From NCBI RefSeq assembly GCF_902167145.1, contig NC_050104.1:8392001-8456000 (forward strand): DNA of 64,000 nucleotides. The letters are read 5' to 3'. This document shows positions 22,035-34,140 of this stretch, piece by piece. The position numbers and the translations under genes are program-made. The notes beneath the pieces were generated by a model that saw only the letters and a program-made list of their open reading frames with translations, was not told the DNA's origin and did no database searches. The DNA is from Zea mays. Lineage: Eukaryota; Streptophyta; Magnoliopsida; Poales; Poaceae. Position 1 is the first letter of the stretch. Each line of letters opens with the position of its first letter.

Positions 22035-25000
22035 TTGCAGGTTTATGCATCCGGGGGTTCAAGCTGGATTATTGACAGCGGATGCACAAACCATATGACG
22101 GGGGAGAAGAAGATGTTCACCTCCTACGTCAAAAACAAGGATTCCCAAGATTCAATAATATTCGGTGATGGGAATCAAGGCAAGGTAAAAGGATTAGGTA
22201 AAATTGCTATTTCAAATGAGCACTCTATCTCTAATGTGTTTTTAGTTGAGTCTCTTGGATATAACTTGCTATCTGTTAGTCAATTATGCAATATGGGATA
22301 TAATTGTCTATTTACAAATGTAGATGTGTCTGTCTTTAGAAGAAGTGATGGTTCACTAGCTTTTAAGGGTGTATTAGACGGCAAACTTTATTTAGTCGAT
22401 TTTGCAAAAGAGGAGGCCGGTCTAGATGCATGCTTAATTGCTAAGACTAGCATGGGCTGGCTGTGGCATCGCCGCTTAGCACATGTGGGGATGAAGAACC
22501 TTCACAAGCTTCTAAAGGGAGAACACGTGATAGGTCTAACCAATGTTACTTTCGAAAAAGATAGACCTTGTGCAGCTTGTCAAGCAGGTAAACAAGTGGG
22601 AGGAGCGCATCACAGCAAGAATGTGATGACCACATCAAGACCCCTGGAGCTGCTACATATGGACCTCTTCGGACCCGTCGCCTATCTAAGCATAGGAGGA
22701 AGTAAGTATGGTCTAGTTGTTGTTGATGACTTTTCCCGCTTCACTTGGGTGTTCTTTTTGCAGGATAAGTCTGAAACCCAAGGGACCCTCAAGCGCTTCC
22801 TAAGGAGAGCTCAAAATGAGTTTGAGCTCAAGGTGAAGAAGATAAGGAGCGACAACGGGTCCGAATTCAAGAACCTTCAAGTGGAGGAGTTTCTTGAGGA
22901 GGAAGGGATCAAGCACGAGTTCTCCGCTCCCTACACACCACAACAAAATGGTGTGGTAGAGAGGAAGAATAGGACGCTTATCGATATGGCGAGGATGATG
23001 CTTGGAGAGTTCAAGACCCCCGAGTGCTTTTGGTCAGAAGCCGTGAACACGGCTTGCCACGCCATCAACAGGGTCTACCTTCATCGCCTCCTCAAGAAGA
23101 CGTCGTATGAGATGCTAACCGGTAACAAACCCAATGTATCGTACTTTCGTGTATTCGGGAGTAAATGCTACATTCTAGTAAAGAAGGGTAGGAATTCCAA
23201 ATTTGCTCCCAAAGCAGTAGAAGGGTTTTTGTTAGGTTATGACTCAAATACAAAGGCGTATAAAGTCTTCAACAAATCATCGGGTTTGGTTGAAGTCTCT
23301 AGCAACGTTGTATTTGATGATACTAATGGCTCTCCAAGAGAGCAAGTTGTTGATCTTGATGATGCAGATGAAGAAGATGTTCCGACGGCCGTTATACGAA
23401 CCATGGCGATTGGTGATGTACGACCACAGGAACAAAAGGAGCAAGATCAACCTACTTCCTCAACTATGGTGCATTCCCCAACTCAAGACGATGAACAGGT
23501 TCATCAACAGGAGGCGTGTGATCAAGGGGGAGCACAAGATGATCATGTCATAGAGGAAGAAGCGCAACCGGCACCTCCAACCCAAGTTCGAGCGATGATT
23601 CAAAGGGATCATCCCGTCGACCAAATTCTGGGTGATATTAGCAAGGGAGTAACTACTCGATCTCGATTAGTTAATTTTTGTGAGCATTACTCCTTTGTCT
23701 CTTCTATTGAGCCTTTCAGGGTAGAAGAGGCCTTGCTAGATCCGGACTGGGTGTTGGCCATGCAAGAGGAGCTCAACAACTTCAAGAGGAATGAAGTTTG
23801 GACGCTGGTGCCTCGTCCTAAGCAAAATGTTGTGGGAACCAAGTGGGTGTTCCACAACAAACAGGACGAGCACGGGGTGGTGACGAGGAACAAGGCTCGA
23901 CTTGTGGCAAAAGGTTATGCCCAAGTCGCAGGTTTGGACTTTGAGGAGACTTTTGCTCCTGTGGCAAGGCTAGAGTCCATTCGTATTTTGCTAGCATATG
24001 CCGCTCACCATTCTTTCAGGTTGTTCCAAATGGATGTGAAGAGCGCTTTCCTTAACGGGCCAATCAAGGAGGAGGTGTACGTGTAGCAACCCCCTGGTTT
24101 CGAGGATGAACGGTACCCCGACCACGTGTGTAAGCTCTCTAAGGCGCTCTATGGACTTAAGCAAGCCCCAAGAGCATGGTATGAATGCCTTAGAGATTTC
24201 TTAATTGCTAATGCTTTCAAGGTTGGGAAAGCCGATCCAACTCTTTTCACTAAGACTTGTGACGGTGATCTATTTGTGTGCCAAATTTATGTCGATGACA
24301 TAATATTTGGTTCTACTAATAAAAAGTCTTGTGAAGAGTTTAGCAGGGTGATGACGCAGAAATTCGAGATGTCGATGATGGGCGAGTTGAACTACTTCCT
24401 TGGGTTCCAAGTGAAGCAACTCAAGGACGGCACCTTCATCTCTCAAACGAAGTACACGCAAGACTTGCTGAAGCGGTTTGGGATGAAGGATGCCAAGCCC
24501 GCAAAGACTCCGATAGGGACCGACGGACACATTGATCTCAACAAAGGAGGTAAGTCCGTTGATCAAAAGGCATACCGGTCAATGATAGGGTCATTACTTT
24601 ACTTATGTGCTAGTAGACCGGATATTATGCTTAGCGTATGCATGTGTGCTAGATTTCAATCCGATCCTAAGGAGTGTCACTTAGTGGCAGTGAAGTGAAT
24701 CCTTAGATATTTAGTTGCTACGCCTTGCTTCGGGCTCTGGTATCCAAGGGGGTCTACCTTTGACTTGATTGGATATTCAGATTCCGACTATGCTGGATGT
24801 AAGGTCGATAGGAAGAGTACATCGGGGACGTGCCAATTCTTAGGAAGGTCCCTGGTGTCATGGAACTCTAAGAAACAAACTTCCGTTGCCCTATCCACCG
24901 CTGAGGCCGAGTATGTTGTCGCAGGACAGTGTTGCGCGCAACTACTTTGGATGAGGCAAACCCTCAGGGACTTTGGCTACAATCTGAGCAAAGTCCCACT

Positions 25001-25241
25001 CCTATGTGATAATGAGAGTGCGATCCGCATGGCGGAAAATCCTGTTGAACACAGCCGCACAAAGCACATAGACATCCGGCATCACTTTTTGAGAGACCAC
25101 CAGCAAAAGGGAGATATCGAAGTGTTTCATGTTAGCACCGAGAACAAGCTAGCCGATATCTTTACCAAGCCTCTAGATGAGAAGACCTTTTGCAGGTTGC
25201 GTAGTGAGCTAAATGTCCTAGATTCGCGGAACTTGGATTGA
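22035..25241 (+). pseudogene. pol: Sirevirus Pol with two premature stops
   Basis: One frame runs from about 22035 to 25241 but has a TAG at 24084-24086 and a TGA at 24696-24698, giving pieces of 683, 190 and 158 codons. Domain order is Copia: protease ([11 protein letters not shown], near 22070), gag-pre-integrase zinc site ([12 protein letters not shown] then CAACQAGKQ), integrase core ([25 protein letters not shown]), reverse transcriptase ([11 protein letters not shown], then YVDD near 24290) and RNase H (SDSDYAGCKVDRKST, LSTAEAEY). The first stop falls in the RT and the second between RT and RNase H, so the copy cannot make full-length Pol. Confidence 0.9.
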
Positions 25242-26028
25242 TTTGTAGCATACATGTGTTTATGCCTTTTGATCATGTTCCTTCTGCATTTTGTTGCTTA
25301 ATAATGGTGCTCAAGTTGTACAAACACTCCCTGGATCTCACAAGTCCGTTGCAAAGTGATGCACATGTTTAGGGGGAGATGTGTTACAACTTGACCCTTT
25401 GAGACTAACCATGTGCTTGAGTTCGCTTGTTTTAGTCTCAAAGGAGGTTTGAAAGGGAAAAGGTGGACTTGGACCATGAAAGACTTCCACTGCACTCCGA
25501 TGAGAGGGGAACTTATTCCAAGTTCATCTCATGTACTCTTATTGCCTTTGTATTCTTATTGAAGATTTTGGTGAGGCAATGGGGTTCTTGGGCCAAGATT
25601 AATCCCGTTTTGGTGCTTGATTCCAAAGGGGGAGAAAATAAAGGCCAAAGCAATAAATGGATCAGCTACCACTTGAGAGATTTTGAAAATAGTAGAATAG
25701 AGCTTTTGGTTTGTCAAAACTCTTTTACTGTCTCTCCTTTCAAAAGTTGGCTTCTTGTGGGGAGAAATGTTGATTATGGGAAAAAGGGGAGAGTTTTAAA
25801 TTTTGAATCAATCTCTCTTGGAATGACTCTCTTTATGTCTTAACATGTGTGTTTGACTTAGAGATAGAAATTTGAGTTTGATTTGCAAAAACAAACCAAG
25901 TGGTGGCAAAGAGTGATCCATATATGTCAAATCTGAACAAAACGATTTGAGTTCTTATTTGAAGTAAGTTTGTATTTGTTCTACTTGCTTTAATTTGTGT
26001 TGGCATAAATCACCAAAAAGGGGGAGAT
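25242..26028 (+). other. Sirevirus spacer between pol and 3' LTR
   Basis: About 790 bp with several 'gggggaga'-type purine tracts (for example near 25372 and 26019), typical of Sirevirus 3' regions. A 126-codon ORF at 25463-25843 has no recognisable similarity and no transmembrane pattern, so I do not call it an envelope-like gene. Confidence 0.7.
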
Positions 26029-27253
26029 TGAAAGGGAAATGTGCCCTTGGGCCATTTCTAAGTTTTTTGATGATTTAGTGTCTAACACATGTGCTTAAAT
26101 GTAAAATGGTGGACAAAGTACAAACCAAGGATAAAGGTACGTTTCTTAGACTTAGTACATTGTTTTATGGACTAATGTATTGTGTCTAAGTGCTGGAAAC
26201 AGGAAAAATCCAATTGAAAATGTCTTGACTCGAGCAGCCAAGAATCTGCTCAGTCTGGGAGCACCGGACTGTCCGGTGGTGCACCGGACTGTCCGGTGGT
26301 GCACCGGACTGTCCGGTGGTGCACCGGACAGTGTCCGGTGCGCCAGGCTGGTTCGAGCGAAGTGGCCGCTCTCGGGGATTCACCGGCGACGTACGGTTAT
26401 AATTCACCGGACTGTCCGGTGAGCCAACGGTCGGCCGCGTGATCTGCGCGGGACACGTGGCCGAGCCAACGGCTAGAAGGGGGCACCGGACTGTCCGGTG
26501 TGCACCGGACATGTCCGGTGCGCCAACGGCTCCAAGTCTGCCAACGGTCGGCTTCGCCATTTAAGGAAAGAAATCAGGCACCGGACTGTCCGGTGCGCCA
26601 GACGATAGAAGGCAAGAATTGCCTTCCCAGATTGCTCTCAACGGCTCCTAGCTGCCTTGGGGCTATAAAAGGGACCCCTAGGCGCATGGAGGAGAACACC
26701 AAGCATCCTTTGAGCACTATTGATCACTTACACATCATTCTTGCGCACTTGTTCGCCATTCTAGTGATTTGAGCTCCGTTCTAGTGTGCTAGCCATTCGA
26801 GCTTAAGTCTGGGTTCTGTGTGTGCGTATTTGCTGTGATCTTTGTGTCTTGTGTGAGTTGCTAATCCCTCCCTTGCTCCGTGCTTCTTTGTGAACTTCAA
26901 GTGTAAGGGCGAGAGGCTCCAAGTTGTGGAGATTCCTCACGAACGGGATTAAGAAAAGCAAAGCAAAACACCGTGGTATTCAAGTGGGTCTTTGGACCGC
27001 TTGAGAGGGGTTGATTGCAACCCTCGTCCGTTGGGACGCCACAACGTGGAGTAGACAAGCGTTGGTCTTGGCCGAACCACGGGATAAACCATTGTGCCAT
27101 CTCTGTGATTGATATCTTGTGGTTATTGTGTTTTGTTGAGACTCCTCTCTAGCCACTTGGCGATTATTGTGCTAACACTTAACCAAGTTTTGTGGCTTAA
27201 GTTTTAAGTTTTCCAGGATCACCTATTCACCCCCCCCCCTCTAGGTGCTCTCA
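26029..27253 (+). repeat. 3' LTR of the Sirevirus
   Basis: 1,225 bp, TGAAAGGG to GCTCTCA. It has about eight CACCGGACTGTCCGGTG-type units and a TATA box near 26664. Scattered single-base differences from the 5' LTR and fewer palindrome units are visible. Confidence 0.95.
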
Positions 27254-27836
27254 CATTACCATGAGCTCCAATGGTTTCACGTCCATCTTTCCATCGACGA
27301 AACCCAACAACCGTGAAGGTATCAACACCATAATTTTCAGCTCTTTGTTGTTTAAAAAGGTAGCAATAAAAACAAAAAGCCGCATCCTTAGCAATGCTAT
27401 ACTCCAACCATGAATTATTTACATACCATTCATCATGAAAAGACCTATTGCGATTGCTTATCATTCTTTTAGGATACTTATGACCTTTTGGTTGACATGG
27501 ACCCTTCGCAATATATGCTCTTCTGACAGCATCTCTAATGTTTGCATCAATTTGCTCAATTGGCATGCGAAGACCAGGATCGGCTATAACTTGATCGACA
27601 TTATTGATATTGCTATCTCTTAAACCCACCGATTCATTTGCATTGCTACCTTCTGTCTCTAATGATGCTTGTCCCTCCTCAACACCTAATGTTTCTGATT
27701 CTATAACAGGTTCTTCTTGGGAAGGTTGGTTTGGTATTGATGAATTAGTTCGTATCAAAGGTGTAGAAGCTGGACAATAAAACGATCTCAATGTTTTTGT
27801 CCTCTTCATTCTTTGATTCTGAATTTTGAGAAACAT
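27254..27836 (-). pseudogene. hAT (TTF-type zinc finger) transposase, N-terminal fragment
   Basis: The frame starts near 27836 (MFLKIQNQRMKRTKTLRSF). After an acidic linker it carries 'RRAYIAKGPCQPKGHKYPK', 'SFHDEWYVNNSWLEYSIAKD' and 'AAFCFYCYLFKQQ', which is the TTF-type zinc-binding region of plant hAT transposases (similar to ZMYM1-like proteins). It is cut after 'WKDGRETIGAHGN' by the Sirevirus and resumes at 18310. It belongs to the hAT element at 17829-28050. No catalytic core remains. Confidence 0.8.
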
Positions 27837-28058
27837 TTAACAATCTAGTATTTAGCTTGTTATTTACTAGTTAAAAAATATGAGAAAAAGAGAAGCAAGA
27901 GAACTGAGTGCCGGCTGGTTTTGGTATAGGAACGCAGAAAACAGACCGTTAGGGTTTTTTTTTGCCAAAATCACTACTATATATATAAATCTTTTTTGGG
28001 CTACGACCCGGGCCGCGGTCCAGATGGCCCGGGCCCAATATCCGCCCCTGATCATACT

Positions 28059-28717
28059 ACATGAGCATTTTAACTCTGGTGCCGATGTCACGGGAGGTAA
28101 GTGAAAAATTCAATGAGTCATGTAAATTTTCACTCGCCTCCTTCCACCAAATCTCAATGGTACAGGAGATAAGTGAAAAATTACTGCCTAACGTTGAATT
28201 GCTATTAAATATACTCAGTTTAAAGTGCTCTTCCGTGAGGACAGAGGATACCGTGCGGGTGATAAATTAATCTAGAAAAATATAGTCAATCGAGATCTTT
28301 TTTATTGCGGGTGTACTACAGTTGCGAAGGTCTTCATTAGTTCGCTATTGCGTTTTTAATAATTATTTATTACTTTCTTTGCAAACGTCTTCATTAGTTC
28401 GCTATTTACTTTCTTTGTTATGGGAGGCCTTGGGCCGTCCAATACGATAGCCCGAGAGATCCGTTTAAAACTAGTTAGATAATATTTAGGTTTAGACTTT
28501 AGTCTATGAACAAGCACAATACAATCCACTGTTTATTGGTGCCATGCCTTAGCCTATGACGATCTCGGGTTGTTCCCCACTGGCCACTTATAATGAGTTT
28601 GGTTGCGGGGCAGCGGTGTCCTCTCTTATACCTCCAATTTTGAGAATCAACTAAAATAACACTAGAATAATTATGTTCCAATATCTGACCCTAAACTAAA
28701 CAACCGTATCTAGACTT
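28059..28717. other. Unassigned intergenic DNA
   Basis: No gene seen. 'cgtcttcattagttcgctatt' occurs nearly twice (28328 and 28385), a small local duplication. The rest has no recognised protein, RNA or terminal-repeat signature. Confidence 0.4.
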
Positions 28718-28847
28718 ACGGCGTGTTTGGTTTGTAGGTTGGACTGCTTCCGGAGTCATCCGGACCTGCATCCAAGCGTACATCATCGTTTGGTTTGAAT
28801 TGCGGAACGATGTCGTCTGTCACTGTGTTGTTCTAATAGCAGACTAA

Positions 28848-29222
28848 GGCCATGTTTGGTTTCTTTAGTATAGGGACTAAAGTTTAGTTAGGGGACTAAA
28901 GTTTAGTCCCTAACATGTTTGGTTCTAGGGACTAAAATTAGTAAGAATATACTAATTGACTCATAAGAAGACTAAAATGACCTTTAACATTCTCCTGCTA
29001 TTAGTACAATTGAACTAAATGAGGGGCAAATGTGGAATTAATATGGTTTAGTCCCTTTTAGCCACATCTTGAGGTACTAGGGACTAAAGCAATTTAGTCC
29101 ATGCTTTAGTCCTACCGTTTGGCAATTTAGTCCATGTTTTAGTCCTACCGTTTGACAATTTAGTAACTGAGTGGGACTAAAATGGAGAGACTAATCTTTA
29201 GTCCCTCAAACCAAACAGGGTC
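28848..29222. mobile_element. Tourist-like MITE
   Basis: 375 bp flanked by TAA on both sides (28845-28847, 29223-29225). Ends are GGCCATGTTTGG and, inverted, GACCCTGTTTGG; subterminal 'ggactaaag'/'ctttagtccc' repeats are arranged as inverted pairs. This fits a PIF/Harbinger-derived Tourist MITE. It appears nested in a similar element whose ends may be 'cggcgtgtttggtt' (28721) and 'agaccaaacgc' (29290). Confidence 0.85.
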
Positions 29223-29299
29223 TAACACGCGGGATCAGCTCACTCCTCAAGAACCGGAGCCAGGCCATGATGGATGAGCTAAATCGTCAGACCAAACGC

Positions 29300-29857
29300 A
29301 TTGTTAAAGAATCGTGCTAAAAACATTCCTTCATTAAGATATCGTCTTTTGTGTTTTTTGCAATTACCCCTTAATATCCCTTAAGATATGGAATATTTAT
29401 ATGGGTTGTACATGCTCTAATAATATACTTTGTGTTGAGTGGGAGTTGCCAGATCGTCTAAAGTTGAGTTAAAAAAACAGTATAGTTCTAGCCAGTAGAT
29501 GATATGCATTTAGGCGTGATGGTCCAAAGTTGGGCAACAAACTGACTGAGATTTAGGACCCTTTGGCAGGGCTTTAACTTTCTAAAAAATAACTTTAGCT
29601 ATGGGTTTTTTTTACAACCAAAGCCATATGACAAAAACCATTTGGCAACATAACTTCTAAGATGTTTTGCAAAATAAACCATGTCTAGCTATTTTTTTAT
29701 ATATTCAATGTCGTCAATCCAATCTGGAATATAATATATTTTGCACGCATAAAAATATGATTCCCATTAATTATTTTAGACCTCAATGGAAATTAAAAAA
29801 TAATAAATTATAAACTAACATACACATATATCAAAATTTGTAAACTAATTATCTTGG
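29300..29857. other. Unassigned AT-rich DNA
   Basis: No gene seen. Sequence around 29555-29690 ('ggaccctttggcagggcttt' with 'catttggcaacataa' later) has a MITE-like look but I could not pair its ends. Confidence 0.35.
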
Positions 29858-30733
29858 TCGCCTGCATAGTTCATCCCGCCGTTCGTTGGACCTCATCAAC
29901 ACTTGATGAGGAGGCCGCAGGGATTCATGGTCGTGGGGTGCGGACCGTTCGGGTCATAGGGGCATAGGGCCGAGACATCTGGACGTGTCCATATGTCAAA
30001 TATGGTGTTTAATACATGTCCGTGTTTTTTAGTAGAGCTTGGTGAACCAAAAGCACCTGGTACTATCTGACTCTCTCGGGAAATAATAGATTCTGCAACT
30101 TGCCTTGTTATCAAGATATGAACTCTGGCCCGATGTAAGTCACCGACTCTTGTGATAAGATAATAGGACTATTTGATAAACTCTAATGCACAGAGGCTAT
30201 TTCAGATTGCATCCTCTTCGGCCATATTTATCTAATCAACATGTTAATAGGCAAAAACTTGTGGTGCCCCCTGTCGAAATACGCAAACGGATTGGACCAG
30301 TAATACGGATTCATCGTTGTACCACCCCACACTTGAGTAGGACAACACATCAACGATGAGTAGACAGAAGAGCACCATAACATCCCTAGAGGAGGATGAC
30401 CAGGGGATCTTGGTTGCACCGCTTTTGCACAGATTACCTTTTTGACTTTGTTTGTTTTATTCGTCAGTTGTGTGGAATGACCTTCTCCTTCATATATTTA
30501 ACAAGCAGTTGATCAAAAGTAGGACCCACTCTATGGAGCCAGCCAAATACCTTGGAAGTGTTTTGCTTTCTAGTACGTATTTTAGGACGCTGGGGTCTGA
30601 CGGTTTGAGATCGATGCTGCTTCTGGTTGTTTGCTAACCATCCGGCCTTCATAGCCAGACTGTTCGGGCTTGTCACAGACTGCCCGACCTTAGTGCCCGG
30701 ACCGTCTAGCGTACGCAGAACAGGTGACCGTAA

Positions 30734-31969
30734 TCAGGTGTTCGATTGTGCTTGCCCTCTGGCACCTCCGGTCTTTCTATTTTCCGGAGCCTTTCGAGTA
30801 ACCACTCTGTGTGATATATTTGGCGTGCGAGGGTCACCAATAATAATATTTTTACCTTTGCCTTTATCAGTCACACATGGCCGAACCAAGACATTTTTTC
30901 TCGTCGGCTTTAATGTGTTGACAAGGACATGTGGTCTGTCAATCTTCATTTCTTGAAATCTCGACCGGCCTTCATTTATAGCCGATTGTATTTGTCGACA
31001 AAAGACATTACAATCATTTGTGTTATGAAGAAAGGAGTCATGCCATTTACAATACACACGCCTTTTCAATTCTTCTATCAAAAGAATTGTATGCGATAAT
31101 TTAATGTTACCATTCTTAAGTAACTCATCAAATAGTTTATCATACTTAACAACATTAAATGTGGACTTAACTTTCCCCTTTTGTGCCGAGTGCAAGTGAG
31201 AGCGAGCAGAAGATTTGGCCTTAGCAAGCCAAACAAGCTCAGCGACATGTAACTTTTTCGACTCATCCCCTGAGCTACTATCGTCGAGATATTTATCATG
31301 GAGCTCACGTGGCCGACTATCTTTATGCCAGCCTTCTGCACTAGTACGGTCACAAGTGGCTACCAGTATTCCGGACGGTCCGACATGTGTGGTCAAACGG
31401 TTTGCGAAGGGACTGGATGGTCTGGTACTATACACAGACTGTCCGGTCGTGTCGGGCATCGCTTGCGAGCCTTGTGGTGGGCTTTGTGTGACTCCAGATC
31501 CGATGTAAAGTGTCAAATGGTCCGATGGAGGGCCAGACGGTCCTAGATCGTGTATGGACTGTCCAACCGTGATCAAAGCCGATCCACCATATAGTGAAGA
31601 TGATGACAACGGTTGCCCCGGATACGCGTTCATTGTCATACCATAATATGGCTAGGAATAAGAAAATTCATTTGTTGTCGATGTGTTTGGCGCAGTTGTT
31701 TCAGTTCCCAATTTAGGTGATAAAAAGTTAGGTGTATGAGAATTTTCTAACACATGCGTCATTTTCTTTATATCCTCTATCATACTTTTAATCTGATTAT
31801 CAAAATAAATTCTAATATATTGAAAATTATCGAATGATGTGTCGTCACTTACAGTGGGGAGCTGCTGCAACAAGGCTGACAGGGAATCATAGTTTATTTC
31901 TCTCTCCCGAATGACCTTCTGGTGGCGATCTATCCTGAAGTGTGAGTGGTACCGCTTCTCCATCAACAC
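30734..31969 (-). pseudogene. Ty3/gypsy Gag-like protein, interrupted
   Basis: Two minus-strand blocks in one frame, 31969-31652 (105 codons) and 31639-30734 (301 codons), are separated by a stop. The second holds 'LHVAELVWLAKAKSSARSH', 'KYDKLFDELLKNGNIKLSH' and 'LKRRVYCKWHDSFLHNTNDC', the C-terminal gag segment common in grass gypsy elements, followed by 'DKGKGKNIIIGDPR'. The C-x(n)-H-x(n)-C arrangement is a degenerate zinc site. It would act in particle assembly if intact; here it is broken. Confidence 0.75.
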
Positions 31970-32168
31970 ACGTTTCTAAGCTTGTTGTCGATGGAACTAC
32001 TCTTCCCACTTCTTCATGTAGTATTCTAATTCCTCATGCTCAGCGGCAGATAATTAGTCAGCCTTATGTCATTGTCTGGAGAAACATAGTTGAGATCTTT
32101 AGAATCGGTCATAGAAGCCGATTTTTTATATCTACAACCTTTGTCCCCAGCGGAGTCACCAAAAAGTG

Positions 32169-32906
32169 TGTTGGCACCGATGTGTCACCAAACACTAGGA
32201 TTGTAACGTCTGGCGGTGCCCTCTGCGATGGCATAGAGGGTCCATGGCTCTGGACTAGACGATCCACGACCTCGATGTAGGAGCGGCTCCTTCCCTGCGT
32301 AGTTGTAGACGGTCCACGCTCTAGGCTGGATGGTTCGTGATGGTGCAAGGTCGTCTTCCTCCTCACAGAAACCTAGATCTCGCCCCCCCTATGGCGGAGA
32401 TCTTAGGGTACTCCGGGGTCGGCAGGCTACCTAGGGCGTCCCCATATGATGTAGAGTCGCCTAAAAATTAAGAAATCAAGTCAAGGAAGAGTATCTTGAA
32501 TGAAGTAGGTCTCACCCCCGGGATGGGTAAGATCCTAGGGTCGCCTTGGGGTTGATAGGCCACCCAAGGCAGATCTAGACGACGTAGAGTTAATAGGAGT
32601 GGATGTGAATATGTGGAGAGCTATACCTACAAATATGTTGTATCTACTCCTAGGGCAGGAATGATAAAGAAAGTAATAGATTGATTCAATTAGAATGTGT
32701 TCGACGGTTCTCAATCGGTCGTACCCTTTTATATTTATAGGGGAGTTCCTAGGCGAGATCCAACAGATCCCCATGGATAGGTAAGGATAATCACGCATGA
32801 GATAAGTAATCTCGCCCGTGTTTATCTGGTCATGGGGGCGCGTACCGTCTGGGCCATAGGGCCGGACTATCCGGTCGTACCCAGGCGCCAAATATGGTGT
32901 TCAACA
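32169..32906 (-). repeat. 5' LTR of the minus-strand gag-only gypsy element
   Basis: 738 bp, TGTTGA...CCAACA on the minus strand. It carries ggtccg/cgatccacga motifs. The complementary end at 30016 belongs to the truncated 3' LTR. Confidence 0.7.
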
Positions 32907-33249
32907 CATGACATCCTTGAAAACAGTGCATGAAACTATCCATCAGAAACGACCTTAGTTTCAGGGTTTCTGCAAGCTTATACCTTATGATTGGTTGGGT
33001 GCTTCTCCACAGCCAGCTTCTGTCCATACGTTGACTGGCCTCCAATTTCTGTTTGGATACCTGCATGTGCAGGGCCACGCTTGCATGTGCAGGTGCAGCT
33101 AAGGCCAAATCGAGCCATTTTTATTGCATGCGTGGAGAAGCAGAGAAACCTCGTTTACGGTCGGCCAGGCTTCGTCGAGCCATGCGCCCGTCCCTCACGC
33201 AACCAATCATGTCGATAGTGTATCCATTGAAAAAATGACCATATTTTTC

Positions 33250-34140
33250 AAGACCACAACGCTAATAGAAATGCAGAACAATATGATTTGGCCCTCAAAT
33301 CATGGAAATAGTTAAATAGATTGGACGAATTGACAACAATCTTGCAAGTTCATACTAGCATCACTAACACCAACAACTAAATTCCAAACATCAGATGTCC
33401 ATGTCATTTACCTACTCCCCAACCTTTGGCACTACATGCGTGTACTACATGAAACAAATGGATAGTTTTGAATTTATGCTTATTATGCATCTTATGATTA
33501 AACTAATGATTTGTCATACTGTCTACAAAAGGACTAAAATATTGGTTATATATATGCTTGAGGGCTTGAGACCTTGAGGGACCCAACTTGAGACATTCAT
33601 CGTAGTGACTTTGGTAAGCTTGCTGAATCTACGATTGGTATATCGTCTTATTGGATTGACTTTGATATTGTCGATGGCAACTACCTATATAGAAAGTGCT
33701 TTTCCAGCTATGAATATCAATAAAACTAAGTTATGAAATAAAATGTTTAATGAATGACTAAATCATCATACGATATGTTGTATCGAGAGAGACATGTTTA
33801 TAACTATTATAGATGATAAGATATTAAGACATTTTCAATTTGTGAGCATACAGAATATTAAATTACCTCTTGTTGTTAGTGGTATTGACAAAATATTTGT
33901 TTTATAATTTGCTCAATAATATCTTATTGCTCTATTTTATGTCTTTAGTATATGATTCCTTTTTTAGTTTCTGTCTCTAGAATTGGTGCTACAGTAGATA
34001 AAGAATGGAGATATTACTCGGTGATCCATATGTTCTCTTTTTAGGCTATGCTTTATTTTGTTTGATGTGTTATGTTCTATAATTATACTTTTGTCATATT
34101 AAAATCGGTCTAAGACTTATTAAATTCTGGATCCGTCACT
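33250..34140 (+). pseudogene. Decayed hAT transposase C-terminus and terminal repeat
   Basis: At 33680-33880 the plus strand reads, with stops, 'TTYIESAFPAMNINKTKL', then 'HTICCIERDMFITIIDDKIL' and 'RHFQF'. This is the hAT C-terminal dimerisation region (normally SVERAFSAM...KTxLRN...YIERDIF). The segment ends with 'ctggatccgtcactg' at about 34140, which reverse complemented (CAGTGACGGATCCAG) is a hAT terminus. The 5' part is missing. It is not the missing half of the hAT at 17829-28050, whose ends differ. Confidence 0.65.

Larger units (their letters stand above)
18311..27253 (+). mobile_element. Full-length Sirevirus-type Copia retrotransposon (Opie/Ji/Giepum-like)
   Basis: This 8,943-bp element is flanked by a perfect 5-bp duplication CATTA (18306-18310 and 27254-27258). 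It has LTRs of 1,276 and 1,225 bp starting TGAAAGGG and ending GCTCTCA. A primer-binding site TTGGTATCAGAGC (initiator tRNA-Met type) begins at 19588, and a purine tract 'aaaaagggggaga' precedes the 3' LTR. Gag and pol run on the plus strand in the Copia order (integrase before RT). Two in-frame stops in pol make this copy non-autonomous. It sits inside a hAT transposase. LTR differences are modest by eye, suggesting a fairly recent insertion. Confidence 0.95.
17829..28050 (-). mobile_element. hAT element interrupted by a Sirevirus
   Basis: The left end reads CAATGGCGGA and the right end, reverse complemented, CAGGGGCGGA. Flanking 8-bp sequences are ATCACACT (17821-17828) and ATCATACT (28051-28058), a 7/8 match as expected for hAT. 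A 'cccgggcca' motif is shared by both subterminal regions. Removing the Sirevirus and its duplicated CATTA leaves about 1.27 kb that encodes only the N-terminal part of a transposase on the minus strand, so the hAT copy was already a deletion derivative. Confidence 0.75.
29858..32906 (-). mobile_element. Gag-only (non-autonomous) Ty3/gypsy element, minus strand
   Basis: The order on the minus strand is: 5' LTR 32906-32169 (starts TGTTGAACACC, ends ATCGGTGCCAACA), a 'tttttggtgactccgctggg' primer-binding-like site, gag (31969-30734), a short tail containing 'TTMNPYYWSNPFAY', and a 3' LTR start TGTATTAAACACC at 30016 truncated at about 29858. There is no room for protease, RT or integrase: only about 0.7 kb separates gag from the 3' LTR. 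The tail and layout match the plus-strand element at 16085-17721. Confidence 0.75.

Noticed and set aside
25463..25843. 126-codon ORF after Sirevirus pol as an envelope-like gene
   Set aside because: No signal peptide, transmembrane pattern or similarity; it lies in the usual non-coding spacer.
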